From Phycisphaeraceae bacterium (GTDB lineage Bacteria; Planctomycetota; Phycisphaerae; Phycisphaerales; UBA1924): a DNA stretch of 64,000 nucleotides. Each line of letters opens with the position of its first letter. The first letter of the stretch is position 1. Below, piece after piece: positions 16,834-25,765 of the stretch. Made by a program: the position numbers and the translations under genes. The stretch spans positions 124,001-188,000 of the forward strand of contig CP054186.1 of assembly GCA_015200025.1 (NCBI GenBank). Reading direction: 5' to 3'. Under the pieces are notes generated by a model. The model did not search any database. It had not been told where the DNA came from and saw only the letters and a list, made by a program, of their open reading frames with translations.

Positions 16834-19800
16834 TCACATTCCCCCGGGTTCGAACCTCGCACGCTCGAGCGCCCGCCTCGCCATCCGCACCGGGTGCTCG
16901 CGGCCCGTCGAGGGCAACGCCAGCCGGAACCCGACGTCCGACCATCCGCGGAGCACCTGCCTCGCGATCCCGTCACCGGTCGTCGGCTTGAGCCCATAGG
17001 CCGTGCGCACGTCGTACGGGCCCGCCGGCCCGGAGGGTGGCGACAACGCCGACCCACCGACCACTCGGACCGCGTCGTAACGACCCGCGATACGCACCGC
17101 CCGCGGGAACCCGGGGAACGCCCGCTCGAGCCCCGACGACGGGGACCCCTCCGGCAGCGTCATCAGCACGTCACCGTCCTCGTACACGTACTCGGCCGCG
17201 TTCCCGATCATGTCCCGGAACGTCTGGTCCAGGGGCGAGCCGGGGTGGGCCGCGGGCCTGAAGAAGAGAACCCCATCGTCCGACTCCACCGCGGGCGTGC
17301 CGTCGGCCGCCGGCCCCGGCGCGGGGGACGCGCCGAGCACCGCGGGGGGCCAGAAGATGCCCCGCGCCGGGAACTTAAATTGCGGCTTCGACGGGTCCAC
17401 GTCCGACTGGAACTGCGCCCGCAGCGTGGTCACATGCCGGTGGTTCGCCAGCCACGCCGCGTCGCGGAGGTTGGCGCCGCCCGACGACGCCGACCGGAGC
17501 GCCTCGCCCCACTCCGCCGACGACGGGAGCCGGCACCCAAGGAGCCTCGCGGCGATCACCGACGCTTCGGGTGAGACCCAGGTCATGGGCATCCCCGCGT
17601 CGGGCGGGTCGAGCGGCGCCGCGCCGGGGGCCGAGTACCCGGGCCACGCGCCGATCCCCGAGAAGGTGGCGTCGTACCGGTACCACCCGCCGAAGCGTTC
17701 CTCGCTCGCCATCACCGCCGGCGCGATCGGCGGGAGCCCCTCGCCCGCCGCCCGAGCCCGCCAGACCAGCGGCCCCTCACGCTTGTCCCCCAATTCCGCG
17801 TCTTCGGGCGTCAGACGCCAATCGAGCATCAGCACATCCGTCGGCTCCGCCCGCTCCTCCCCCTCGCGTCCCGCTTGACCCGCCCGCTGCGAGAGCGTGG
17901 GCCACTGCCCCGCCGCCGAGACCGTGTCGATGAACAACCCGAGCGTGACCTCCCGGGTCGAGAGCATGACGTCCTGCCCCTCGACACGGCGGAACTCGAT
18001 CGTGTGCCGCCCGTCCACCGTGCGGTAGACGTACACGTCGCTGTCGGAGGCGCCCTCGTCGAAGCGCCACGCGTCACGCCCCGCCGCCCCGGGCGAACGC
18101 GGGCCCATCCGGTCCGGGTCGTCCTTGACCACCCCCGTCGGGTCCTCCGCCGCTCGTGCCATCCGCTTCAAGAACAGGTCCCGCAGCGGGTCGGCTCGGT
18201 CGATCCTCGCCGACGATTGCGCCAGGCGCGTCAACGCCGCGCCCACCGCCGACGCCGCAGCCCGCTCCTCGCCCTCCACCGCTCGCGCGAACTCGTCCCT
18301 GGCCAGCCACAGGTCCAGGTTGAACGCCCCCTCGCGCGTCTCACGCTCGAGCGCGCTACGCACCGCATCCCAATCCGCTCCGCCCCCCGCGCCGGCAAAC
18401 CCCAGCGAACCGGACGCCGCGAACACACCGGGCAACCGAGCCGCGGCCTCACCCCCCGACGCCGCGAGCCTGTAGAACTTCAACCAGGCCGTGCGTGCCC
18501 CCGACATTGCGACCCCAATCCGGCCCCCCGCGTCATCTCCCGCGAACCGCGAGACCACCGCGCCGTACGCCCGGGCCGCCCCGTCGAGCTCGTCCACCGA
18601 CCCCGGCCACGACCCCGACCGCGAGAGGAGCACCCACGCCGTCAGCGCGACGGACCGGTCTCCGCCCGATTCCATCGACGCACGCACGAGCCCCTCGGGC
18701 GCCATGCCCGCGAGCGCCTCGAGCGTCGCGAACCTCGAGGCCAGCGGGGCCGCCGCTCCCTCCAGCCCGAGCCGGGACGCGTCCGCCACGAACGACGCGC
18801 GGGCCTGCGCGAGCGTCCGCCCGCCGCCGCCCACCACCTCCTCGTCGAGCACGCCGGCACGCAACGCGGCGTTGAGCCGCGCCGAATCCCCGCACCACGC
18901 GACGGCCTCCCGCGACCACGCCTCGAACGCGTCTCGCGCGGGGCCGAACCCGTACCGCTCGGGGTCCGGGGGCGACGCCGCGTCGACCGACTCGGCCAGC
19001 GCGTTCACCGCGTCGAGCCGGCGCGCCCCGGCGACCGCCGCGAACGCATCGGAGTCCACCGAAGCCTCGCCGCACACCGGCGCGACGAGTTCGCCCTCGA
19101 TCCGCGTGAGGACGCCCGCCAGCGCGGCGAGCCTCCGCCGGGCCGCCAGGGGCGTCCGCGCCGTCGCCCCCGCGTCGTCCACCGCGCGGGCCCACACGCT
19201 CGACGCCCCGGGCGACACGAACGCTTTGGCGCGGAACTCGTCGATGACCTGGGCGAGCGTCTCGGGCGGCGGGATGCCCGCCTCGGGGTCTTCGAGCATC
19301 GCCAGGACCCGGCGGACCGCCGCGGCGTCGGACTCGAACCCCGCCAGACGGGCGGGAGTCACGATGGGCATCGCCGCGAGCCGTTCCGCCGTGCGCGACG
19401 CCTCCGCGAAACGCCCCGCCAGCCCGCGTGCCGCGACCTCGTCACGCCGGTTGGGATCGTTCGTCGCCGCGTCGAGCAACCGACCGACGCGCTGCACCTC
19501 GGCAGTCAGCCCCGCCTGCCCGCCGCGGAGATCGAACCCGGGCGCTGGTGCAAACTCGGCCTCTCGCGACGCCGCCACCCACGCCCGCAACGACCCCAGC
19601 ACGACACCCCCGGCCTCTTGATCGACGATCTCCCGGTGACGCGGGCTCGACAGGAACTCTTCGTACGACCACCCCGCTGCCCGCGCCGTTTCCAGCCTCG
19701 ACTCGATCTCCCGCAGCGTCGCCTGCCCCTCGGCCAGCCCGTCGCGGAACGCCACCAACGCGCTCGTCTCGCGGAGCCCTTCGGCCGTACGGAGCGCGTG

Positions 19801-21321
19801 GACGGACACCGCCCGGCCCGACGCGGACAGGATCGCGTCTCGATCCGACGCCACCCGGCGCGACGTCGCCTCCACCTCGCCCCAGAGCGACTCGATCGCC
19901 CCCGCGACCTGGACCGAGGCGACCGCCCGCGCGATCGTCGGCCTCGCCGGCAACTCCGTCTCCCCGCCCGCGAACTCGCGCGCCGTGATCGCCCGCAACG
20001 CCGCGTCCGCCTCCGTCAGCCACGACGCGGGCCCCTCCCACCCTCGCCCCGCCCACGACTCCGCCACGCGGCCCGCCCGCAGCCCCGTGAGCCACGCCAC
20101 CAGCGCGTCCTGCGCCTCTTCCACGTCGCGCTGCAAGCGCCCCGCGGCGATCAGCCGGCGGTTGCCCTCCGCGTCGTACTCGCCTTGTGCGTTCACCCAC
20201 GTCAACGGGCCGTGCTCCGAGAGCCGCAGCGGGTTGTTCGCCGCGTCGGGCCCCTGCCCGGCGATCTCCGCCGGGGGCATCGTCTCCGCCTCGATCGCCG
20301 CCCACGCCTGCACCAGCCCGCCCGGGCCGACCCCGGGCCCGAGCCCCGGGATCTTCCCGATCTCCCCGCGGATCGCCTCGCGCGCCTCGGGGCCCGCCCA
20401 GAAGACCCAATCCCGCACGATCCGCGACCACCGGATCGTCTCGGGCAGCGGGGGCTTCTCGGGCCGCAGCGCGAGCCACGCCGCCTGCGCGGATAGCGCC
20501 ACAACGACGAACAGCGCCACACGCTTGACCCGCCGAGACTTCACCTCGGGCGAGGCCGTCGCCGCGGGCAGCGCCGCCTCGACCTCGGCCGGTGTCAGCG
20601 ACGAATCGCCCGGGAGGCTCAGAAGCCGGTTGCAGAGCGTCAGCCACGCCGGGCCCGACCCCGTCAGCCGTCGCCACGACGGGGACATCGGGATCGCTCC
20701 GCCCGATTCGCCCACCGGATCCCGCCCCAACACCAGGCGATGGATCAGCCGGCCCACCGCCCGGAGGTCCTCGATGCGGTCCTCGGGCCTGACGCGGGCC
20801 GAGGGCTTGGGATCGGTGAGCATCACCGCACCCAGGTCCTGGACGCCGGGCCCCACGCCCGCCGGTGCGGCCGGGAGCACCACGCACCGCGCCGAGAGCA
20901 TCCCGTGCGGCCGCCCCGCGTGGCGGTCGAGCGCCACCAGCCCCGCGAGCACGCCCGCGACGATCGAACGCAGCTGCGCCGACGTCGGGCGGAGGTTGAC
21001 CGCCCCGTCCACCAGGTCCTCGACCGACACCACCCGCGGGGCCGCGTAGTACGCCCCCCGTTCGCCGCGGCCCGTGGCCACGACCGGGCGCCACCGCCCC
21101 GCACCGCCCGAGGACGCCAGCGCCCGCTGGAGTTCCGCCGCCTCGATGAACTCGGCCGACCGGGATTCCAGGTACGCCGGATCGTCCAGCAGCGCGACCT
21201 CGTCGGTCGTCGAGACCACCAGCGATGCCCCCGACTCATCCGCGCGGTCGGTCTCCCACTCCACACCCAGGCCGCGACGCCCGATCTCACGCGTCGCGTT
21301 GAACGTGCCCCATCGGTTCAT
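16834..21321 (-). CDS. Pseudokinase-transmembrane-formylglycine-generating-enzyme-like fusion
   Basis: This 1495-residue protein begins with a degenerate Ser/Thr kinase fold: HGMLSARCVVL (139-149) stands where HRDLKPxNIL is expected and QDLG (161-164) where DFG is expected. The catalytic Asp and probably ATP chemistry are therefore lost. One membrane span lies at ~267-285. A very long Ala/Arg-rich helical extracytoplasmic region follows (~290-1100). The C-terminal ~370 residues look like the FGE-sulfatase/SUMF1 fold: EVTLGLFIDTV, CRLPSSAEWGEALR, DMIGNAAEYVYEDG, VRVVGGSAL. Planctomycetes often link these domains, with an active kinase. It lies downstream of the liv genes on the same strand, but more than 70 bases from the lipoprotein gene. 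Confidence 0.8.
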   Translation of the reverse strand: MNRWGTFNATREIGRRGLGVEWETDRADESGASLVVSTTDEVALLDDPAYLESRSAEFIEAAELQRALASSGGAGRWRPVVATGRGERGAYYAAPRVVSVEDLVDGAVNLRPTSAQLRSIVAGVLAGLVALDRHAGRPHGMLSARCVVLPAAPAGVGPGVQDLGAVMLTDPKPSARVRPEDRIEDLRAVGRLIHRLVLGRDPVGESGGAIPMSPSWRRLTGSGPAWLTLCNRLLSLPGDSSLTPAEVEAALPAATASPEVKSRRVKRVALFVVVALSAQAAWLALRPEKPPLPETIRWSRIVRDWVFWAGPEAREAIRGEIGKIPGLGPGVGPGGLVQAWAAIEAETMPPAEIAGQGPDAANNPLRLSEHGPLTWVNAQGEYDAEGNRRLIAAGRLQRDVEEAQDALVAWLTGLRAGRVAESWAGRGWEGPASWLTEADAALRAITAREFAGGETELPARPTIARAVASVQVAGAIESLWGEVEATSRRVASDRDAILSASGRAVSVHALRTAEGLRETSALVAFRDGLAEGQATLREIESRLETARAAGWSYEEFLSSPRHREIVDQEAGGVVLGSLRAWVAASREAEFAPAPGFDLRGGQAGLTAEVQRVGRLLDAATNDPNRRDEVAARGLAGRFAEASRTAERLAAMPIVTPARLAGFESDAAAVRRVLAMLEDPEAGIPPPETLAQVIDEFRAKAFVSPGASSVWARAVDDAGATARTPLAARRRLAALAGVLTRIEGELVAPVCGEASVDSDAFAAVAGARRLDAVNALAESVDAASPPDPERYGFGPARDAFEAWSREAVAWCGDSARLNAALRAGVLDEEVVGGGGRTLAQARASFVADASRLGLEGAAAPLASRFATLEALAGMAPEGLVRASMESGGDRSVALTAWVLLSRSGSWPGSVDELDGAARAYGAVVSRFAGDDAGGRIGVAMSGARTAWLKFYRLAASGGEAAARLPGVFAASGSLGFAGAGGGADWDAVRSALERETREGAFNLDLWLARDEFARAVEGEERAAASAVGAALTRLAQSSARIDRADPLRDLFLKRMARAAEDPTGVVKDDPDRMGPRSPGAAGRDAWRFDEGASDSDVYVYRTVDGRHTIEFRRVEGQDVMLSTREVTLGLFIDTVSAAGQWPTLSQRAGQAGREGEERAEPTDVLMLDWRLTPEDAELGDKREGPLVWRARAAGEGLPPIAPAVMASEERFGGWYRYDATFSGIGAWPGYSAPGAAPLDPPDAGMPMTWVSPEASVIAARLLGCRLPSSAEWGEALRSASSGGANLRDAAWLANHRHVTTLRAQFQSDVDPSKPQFKFPARGIFWPPAVLGASPAPGPAADGTPAVESDDGVLFFRPAAHPGSPLDQTFRDMIGNAAEYVYEDGDVLMTLPEGSPSSGLERAFPGFPRAVRIAGRYDAVRVVGGSALSPPSGPAGPYDVRTAYGLKPTTGDGIARQVLRGWSDVGFRLALPSTGREHPVRMARRALERARFEPGGM

Positions 21322-21390
21322 CGCGGTCCACCATCATCGCGCGGCCCGTCACCTCGGCGTGCAAGCCCCGCCCCGTCGCGCTCGGGTGTC

Positions 21391-21936
21391 CTAATACCCA
21401 TCGGGCTCGCCGCCCGTGGCCTTGGCCGGCGAGACCACCGTCACGCCCGACCGATCGACCCGGAGCCGGACCGGATCCTCGCCCCACCTCGACGGGTTCA
21501 TCGAGAGCACCGCCCGGCGTGTCTCCCCGCCCCGCGATTCGTAGTTGGGGATATCCACCATGACCACGACGAACCGCGGCTTGCCCCACGACGCCCGCAC
21601 CGGATCGTCCGCCGTCAGCGTCGCCCGGCCCGTCTGTCCCAGCGACAACGTTCTCGCGCGGTCGGTCCGTTGCCGGTCCGCCTCGGGGCGGTTGAAGTGG
21701 TCCGTCACCGACACCGCCTCGAGCCGCTGGCGGCCCGCGGCGTCGTACGCCGGCATCACGTCCGCCCGCACCGCCGGGAACATGCCGGTGCTGCGGTTCT
21801 TCATCGAGTCCGGATCGAGCTCGATCGAGACCCCGTACGCCTTGGGGCCCGAGCCGCACCCGCCCAACGCCAGTGTCATCACCGCCAGCCCGAGCAACCA
21901 GGCACCGATCCGCACCGACCGTGGAGACCACATCAT
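21391..21936 (-). CDS. Small lipoprotein of unknown function
   Basis: The 181-residue product has a lipobox LGGC at ~26 (LALGGCGSG) after a hydrophobic signal. The mature part begins with YGVSIELDPDSMKNRS and ends with an ESRGGETRRAVLSMNPSRW segment, which I cannot assign. Start codons at 21936 and 21933 (Met-Met) are both possible. It lies between livF and the pseudokinase/FGE gene on the same strand, about 100 bases after livF. Confidence 0.7.
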   Translation of the reverse strand: MMWSPRSVRIGAWLLGLAVMTLALGGCGSGPKAYGVSIELDPDSMKNRSTGMFPAVRADVMPAYDAAGRQRLEAVSVTDHFNRPEADRQRTDRARTLSLGQTGRATLTADDPVRASWGKPRFVVVMVDIPNYESRGGETRRAVLSMNPSRWGEDPVRLRVDRSGVTVVSPAKATGGEPDGY

Positions 21937-22037
21937 GCGCTCGCTCCGGCCCCACGCCCGAGAGGCCGGGGCAGAATACCCGGGGGTCCGCGCGGGGTCA
22001 ACGGGCCGGCCCGCCGCGGGGGAGTGGCCCGGCCCCT

Positions 22038-22805
22038 TCAGCCGATGCCCAGATAGGCCTTGCGGACCTCGTCGCTCGCCGCCAGCGTCGCGGCCGGGCC
22101 CTCCATCGCGATCCGCCCGACCTCCAGCACGTAGGCCCGGTGGGCCACCGTGAGGGCCATGTGCGCGTTCTGCTCGACCAGGAGGATCGTCGTCCCCGAC
22201 GCGTTGATCTCGCGGATGATCGAGAAAATGGTCTGAACGATCTGCGGCGCCAGCCCCAGGCTCGGCTCGTCCAGCAGCAGCAGCTTGGGCCTCGCCAGGA
22301 GCGCCCGAGCCATCGCCAGCATCTGCTGCTCACCCCCCGAGAGCGTCCCCGCGTTCTGCCGCAGGCGCTCGCGCAGCCGCGGGAACAGCGTGAGCGCCCG
22401 CTCCCGGTCCGCCGCGTGATCGTCGTTCCGCGTGTACGCCCCGAGTTCCAGGTTCTCGTCCACCGTCAGGTTGGCGAAGACCCCGCGGCCCTCGGGGCAC
22501 TGCACCACCCCACGGCGCACGATCTCGTGCGCCGGGACCTTCGCCAGCGGCTCCCCCTCGAACCGCACCGACCCCGACACGGGCCGCAGCAGCCCTGAGA
22601 TTGTCCGCAGGGTCGTGCTCTTCCCCGCCCCGTTGCACCCGATCAGTGTCACGATCTCACCACGCGCCACCGACAACGACACCCCGTGCAGCGCACGCAC
22701 CGCCCCGTAGTTGACCACCAGGTCGCGCACCTCCAGCACCGCCCCACCGCCGCCCGTCGGGGTCGGCGTGGCCGTCGTCGGTGCTCCCGCGGTCGCCTCA
22801 GGCAT
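22038..22805 (-). CDS. livF: Branched-chain amino-acid ABC transporter ATPase LivF
   Basis: The 255-residue ATPase shows GCNGAGKSTTLRTISGL (Walker A), the LivF-type VQCPEGRGVFANLTVDENL Q-loop region, LSGGEQQMLAMARAL (signature) and LLLLDEPSLGLAP (Walker B). It powers import with LivG. ATG 22805 overlaps the end of livG by eight bases, which favours it over an ATG 15 bases further upstream. It is the last gene of the five-gene import cassette. Confidence 0.94.
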   Translation of the reverse strand: MPEATAGAPTTATPTPTGGGGAVLEVRDLVVNYGAVRALHGVSLSVARGEIVTLIGCNGAGKSTTLRTISGLLRPVSGSVRFEGEPLAKVPAHEIVRRGVVQCPEGRGVFANLTVDENLELGAYTRNDDHAADRERALTLFPRLRERLRQNAGTLSGGEQQMLAMARALLARPKLLLLDEPSLGLAPQIVQTIFSIIREINASGTTILLVEQNAHMALTVAHRAYVLEVGRIAMEGPAATLAASDEVRKAYLGIG

Positions 22806-23580
22806 GCGCCGCCTCCGCACTCCCGAGGTACGCCTCGATCACCTTCGGGTCGTTCTGCACGTGCGTCGGTGTCCCGTGCGAGATGATCACCCCGTGATCC
22901 AATACCGTGATCCGCTCGCAGATGGTCATCACCACCCCCATGTCGTGCTCGATCAGAAGGATCGACGCGCTGAACCGCTCCCGCAGCGTCAGGATCAGCC
23001 CGCGCAGCTCCTTCTTCTCTTGCGGGTTCATCCCCGCCGCCGGCTCGTCGAGCAGCAGCACCTTGGGCTCCGTCGCCAGCGCCCGCGCGATCTCCAGGCG
23101 GCGTCGATCGCCGTACGCCAGGCTCTTGGCCTGCTCCTTGGCCCGCGAGTCCAGCCCGAAGATCGACAGCAGGTCCATCGACCGGCGCGTGATGTCCCGC
23201 TCCTCGGCCGTGTGGAACAACGTCCGCGCGATCGCCCCCAGCACGGTCTGACCCACGCGGAGGTGGCACGCCAGCTTGACGTTGTCGAGCACGCTCAGCT
23301 CGCCGAACAGCCGGATGTTCTGGAACGTGCGCGCCAGGCCGAGGCGTGTGATCCGGTGGGGCCGGAGCCCGACCACGTCGTGCCCGTCGAGCACCACTCG
23401 CCCCGTGTCCGGGCGGTACACCCCGGTCAGCAGGTTGAACGCCGTGGTTTTCCCCGCGCCGTTGGGCCCGATCAGCCCGCACAACGACCCGGGCTCGAGC
23501 GTCAGGCTGAAGTCCTGCACCGCCTTGAGGCCCCCGAACGACTTGCTCACCCCCGTGACCTGCAACACCGCTCGGCTCAC
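22798..23580 (-). CDS. livG: Branched-chain amino-acid ABC transporter ATPase LivG
   Basis: The 260-residue ATPase has GPNGAGKTTAFNLLTGVY, the LivG-specific RTFQNIRLFGELSVLDNV segment, SLAYGDRRRLEIARAL (signature with the LivG YGDRR form), LLLDEPAAGMNP and IEHDMGVVM (switch His). GTG 23580 shares bases with the TGA stop of livM (GTGA) and gives the family length. Confidence 0.94.
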   Translation of the reverse strand: MSRAVLQVTGVSKSFGGLKAVQDFSLTLEPGSLCGLIGPNGAGKTTAFNLLTGVYRPDTGRVVLDGHDVVGLRPHRITRLGLARTFQNIRLFGELSVLDNVKLACHLRVGQTVLGAIARTLFHTAEERDITRRSMDLLSIFGLDSRAKEQAKSLAYGDRRRLEIARALATEPKVLLLDEPAAGMNPQEKKELRGLILTLRERFSASILLIEHDMGVVMTICERITVLDHGVIISHGTPTHVQNDPKVIEAYLGSAEAAHA

Positions 23581-24770
23581 GGTCCACCCCCCCCACCACC
23601 CCCACCCGCCCCACCGCCGCCACCGCCGCCGGGCTTCGCCGGCGCCGCCTTGGGCGAACGGAAGCGGACCTCCCAGATCTCCTTGACGCCCAGGAGGCCG
23701 GTGGGCCGGAAGATCATCATCAGCACCAGGGCGAGGGACCAGACCATCATCCGGTAATCGGCCATGAACCGGAGCCACTCGGGGAGGAGCGTGACGAGCA
23801 CCGCCGCGATGGCCGCCCCCGAGATCGACCCGAGCCCGCCCAGGACGACCATCGTCACGAACTCGAAGCTGCGCACGAACCCGACCTCGTTGGGGTTCAT
23901 GGACTTGAAGTGCCCGTAGAGCCCGCCCGCGACGCCCGCGATGAACGCCGCGATCACGAAGGCCCGGACCTTGTACTTGGTCGTGGGGACGCCCATCGCC
24001 TCCGCGGCGATCTCGTCCTCGCGGATCGCGATCATCGCCCGCCCGAAGGTGCTCGTCTTGAGCCGGTACGCGAACGTCACCGTGAGCACCACCCCGAGCG
24101 TCACCCAGAACAGGCTCGTGTACTTGGGCGTCCCCGAGAACCCCAGCGCCCCGCCGATGTGCGTCGGGAGCACATACCACGGAGTCGCCACGAGGGTTTC
24201 CCCCGGGTCCAGCACGGGCCGGGTCTGCTGGATCGTCACCCGAACGATCTCCCCGAACCCCAGCGTCACGATCGCCAGGTAATCCCCGCGCAGCCTCAGC
24301 GACGGGAGCCCCACCAGGAAGCCCACGATCCCCGCCACGATCCCCCCCACGATCAACGACCCCAGGAACAGCAGCTCACCCGCGGCGAACCACGCCGTCG
24401 GGATCGGCGCGTTGAGCGACTTGCTCGAGAGCACGCCCCCGTGCGTTTCGGCGTCCCCGAAGATCGCGATCGACCCGTAGTACGACACGATGCCCGCCGC
24501 GTACCCCCCCACCGCCAGGAACCCCGCGTGGCCCATCGAGAACTGGCCCGTGAACCCGTTCACGATGTTCAGCGACACCGCGAGCATGACATTGATGCAC
24601 ACGCCCATCGCCAGCCCCGCCTCGTAGCGGTTGAGGTTAGGGCGCACCGCCAGGTGCATCAGCAGCGCCAGGCCCAGCGCCACCGCCAGGGGCAGCGCCA
24701 CGCCCTTGGCGAGCGCCGCGATCCGGGCGTTCGTCGTCGCGGGGGGGAGTTGGTAGACGGGGCTTGGCAC
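23577..24770 (-). CDS. livM: Branched-chain amino-acid ABC transporter permease LivM
   Basis: The 397-residue permease has eight or more hydrophobic spans and the LivM-type motifs NIVNGFTGQFSMGHAGF, LRLRGDYLAIVTLGFGEIVR and the EAA-like AIREDEIAAEAMGVP loop that contacts the ATPases. The last 20 residues are a glycine-only low-complexity tail encoded by a C-rich run (23583-23632), absent from typical LivM. GTG 24770 has AGGAACGCGA upstream. Confidence 0.93.
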   Translation of the reverse strand: MPSPVYQLPPATTNARIAALAKGVALPLAVALGLALLMHLAVRPNLNRYEAGLAMGVCINVMLAVSLNIVNGFTGQFSMGHAGFLAVGGYAAGIVSYYGSIAIFGDAETHGGVLSSKSLNAPIPTAWFAAGELLFLGSLIVGGIVAGIVGFLVGLPSLRLRGDYLAIVTLGFGEIVRVTIQQTRPVLDPGETLVATPWYVLPTHIGGALGFSGTPKYTSLFWVTLGVVLTVTFAYRLKTSTFGRAMIAIREDEIAAEAMGVPTTKYKVRAFVIAAFIAGVAGGLYGHFKSMNPNEVGFVRSFEFVTMVVLGGLGSISGAAIAAVLVTLLPEWLRFMADYRMMVWSLALVLMMIFRPTGLLGVKEIWEVRFRSPKAAPAKPGGGGGGGAGGGGGGGGP

Positions 24771-24794
24771 TCGCGTTCCTCGTGACCTTCGCGG

Positions 24795-25724
24795 TCAGAC
24801 CTTCTCCACCGCCGCCGAGCCCAGGATCCCGCCCGGCCTCAGCAGCAGCATCCCGATCAGCACCGCGAACACGTAGGCGTCGGTCAGGCCGGAGAACAGG
24901 TACGCCGCGCCGAAGTTCTCGATGGAAGCGATGATCAACGCCCCCAGGACCGCCCCGCGGATATTCCCGATCCCGCCCACCACCGCCGACACGAACGCCT
25001 TGAGCCCCAGGAGCGCCCAGGTCGTGTCCGCGGGCTGCGTCACCGTCTGGTACCGCAGCGCGTAGAGGAACCCGCCCGCCGCCGCCAGGCACGCCCCGAG
25101 CACGAACGTCATCGAGATGACCCGGTCGACGTTGATGCCCATCAGGCTGGCCGTTTTGTGGTCGAAGCTCACCGCCCGCATCGCTCGGCCCATCGCGCTC
25201 TTGAACACCAGACGGTCGAGCGCCACCATCAGCACCACGGCCGTCCCCACGATGATGAAATCAATCAGGCGGAACGGGACCTTGCCGATCATGAACAAGG
25301 GCTCGGCGTCGGGCACCAGCGCGGGGATCTTCCGAGGCTGCGTCCCGAACAGGAACTTCTGGTTCCCCGTGTTCTGGAGGAACAGGCTCACCCCGATCGC
25401 CGTGATCAGGCAGTTGAGCCGCGGCGCCTGGCGAAGCGGGCGATACGCGAGCCTCTCCACCAGGAACGACACCGTCGCGCACAGCGCCATCGCCCCCGCC
25501 AGCACCACCCCCCCCAGCCACCACGGCGCCTGCTGCAGCCCCAGCTTCTCCAGCAGCGTGAGCGCCAGCACCGTCGAGAAGAGCGCCCCGATCACCACCA
25601 CGTCCGAGTGCGAGAAGTTGATGAACTTGAGGATGCCGTAGACCATGGTGTAGCCCAGCGCGATCAGCGCGTACAGGCTCCCGGTCGTGATGGAGTTCTG
25701 GATCGCCTGGAGAAACTGGTCCAT
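24795..25724 (-). CDS. livH: Branched-chain amino-acid ABC transporter permease LivH
   Basis: The 309-residue inner-membrane permease starts with the family-typical QNSITTGSLYALIALGYTM. It contains LMGINVDRVISMTFVLG and the ATPase-contact loop SFDHKTASLMGIN, plus VVGGIGNIRGAVLGALI near the end. It pairs with LivM, 24 bases downstream, and lies 41 bases after livK. Confidence 0.94.
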   Translation of the reverse strand: MDQFLQAIQNSITTGSLYALIALGYTMVYGILKFINFSHSDVVVIGALFSTVLALTLLEKLGLQQAPWWLGGVVLAGAMALCATVSFLVERLAYRPLRQAPRLNCLITAIGVSLFLQNTGNQKFLFGTQPRKIPALVPDAEPLFMIGKVPFRLIDFIIVGTAVVLMVALDRLVFKSAMGRAMRAVSFDHKTASLMGINVDRVISMTFVLGACLAAAGGFLYALRYQTVTQPADTTWALLGLKAFVSAVVGGIGNIRGAVLGALIIASIENFGAAYLFSGLTDAYVFAVLIGMLLLRPGGILGSAAVEKV

Positions 25725-25765
25725 GCTCGGCTGTCGTGCCCCTCACCCCGCCCGCCAACGCCCGA

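Noticed and set aside
17875..20496. A long plus-strand open frame antisense to the pseudokinase/FGE gene
   Set aside because: Arg/Pro-rich translation with no motif; explained by the GC-rich wobble pattern of the real minus-strand gene.
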